Source: Hyphomicrobiaceae bacterium
GTDB taxonomy: Bacteria > Pseudomonadota > Alphaproteobacteria > Rhizobiales > Hyphomicrobiaceae
Assembly: GCA_020638035.1 (NCBI GenBank)
Contig: JACKJI010000022.1
Span: 1-32,931, forward strand
Length of the DNA: 32,931 bases
Direction: 5' to 3'
Below the pieces are notes generated by a model. That model made no database searches, had not been told where the DNA came from, and saw only the letters and a list, made by a program, of their open reading frames with translations. A program made the translations under genes and the position numbers. Positions 32,860-32,931 of this stretch are shown in pieces. The number at the start of each line of letters is the position of its first letter. Position 1 is the stretch's first letter.

Positions 32860-32931
32860 TGACATCCTCCGAACTTTTCCAACCAAAACAGCTCCGCGAA
32901 ACGTATCTCTGAGCAAGAATGGACCTCATTC

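Overview
The window is GC-rich DNA with dense, alphaproteobacterial-style gene packing. A complete cbbR-cbbF-cbbP-cbbT-pgk-cbbA arrangement indicates an organism carrying the Calvin-Benson-Bassham cycle, most likely a member of the Hyphomicrobiales. That placement is inferred from gene style and order, not from a marker gene.

Region 1 (1-11,456) is chromosomal backbone. A tightly packed leftward operon encodes fructose-1,6-bisphosphatase, phosphoribulokinase, transketolase, phosphoglycerate kinase and a class II aldolase that runs off the left edge. The divergent LysR regulator cbbR lies beside it. RuBisCO genes are not in the window. Next come an unrecognised four-helix membrane protein and an MsbA-type ABC exporter, both leftward. 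A 534-bp gene-free stretch follows and ends in a good sigma70-type promoter for a tRNA.

Region 2 (11,457-31,890) is a tRNA-Val(CAC) gene followed by a 20.36-kb integrated element. The 3' 52 bp of the tRNA, starting at the anticodon arm, are repeated exactly at 31,839-31,890. A complete tyrosine recombinase gene sits beside the distal repeat. The 10-mer TGGGAAGCAC occurs twice just inside the left end and three times just inside the right end, as expected for integrase arm-type sites.

Inside the element, the left module (11.7-17.0 kb) is leftward and partly chained by ATGA overlaps. It holds an AlpA/Xis-like DNA-binding protein, a Toprim/zinc-finger primase, a P-loop ATPase, a zinc-ribbon protein and two proteins of unknown role. 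The defence module (17.2-20.25 kb) is a single-chain MmeI-like restriction-methylation enzyme followed by a truncated, possibly Mrr-like, second gene. The metabolic module (20.98-29.93 kb) contains an MFS transporter, a MAPEG protein, and a four-gene operon (OsmC-like, FMO-like flavoprotein, second FAD oxidoreductase, MaoC hydratase) divergent from an AraC regulator. It also contains a TetR regulator divergent from a mandelate-racemase-like enolase-superfamily enzyme. This module is bracketed by two diverged, oppositely oriented relics of one coding sequence. No conjugation, capsid or terminase gene was seen.

Region 3 (31,891-32,931) is backbone again and holds one seven-helix membrane protein of unknown role.

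The best candidate for an undescribed system is the metabolic module: an apparently self-contained, two-regulator oxidative pathway on a restriction-protected integrative element. Its substrate cannot be read from the sequence.
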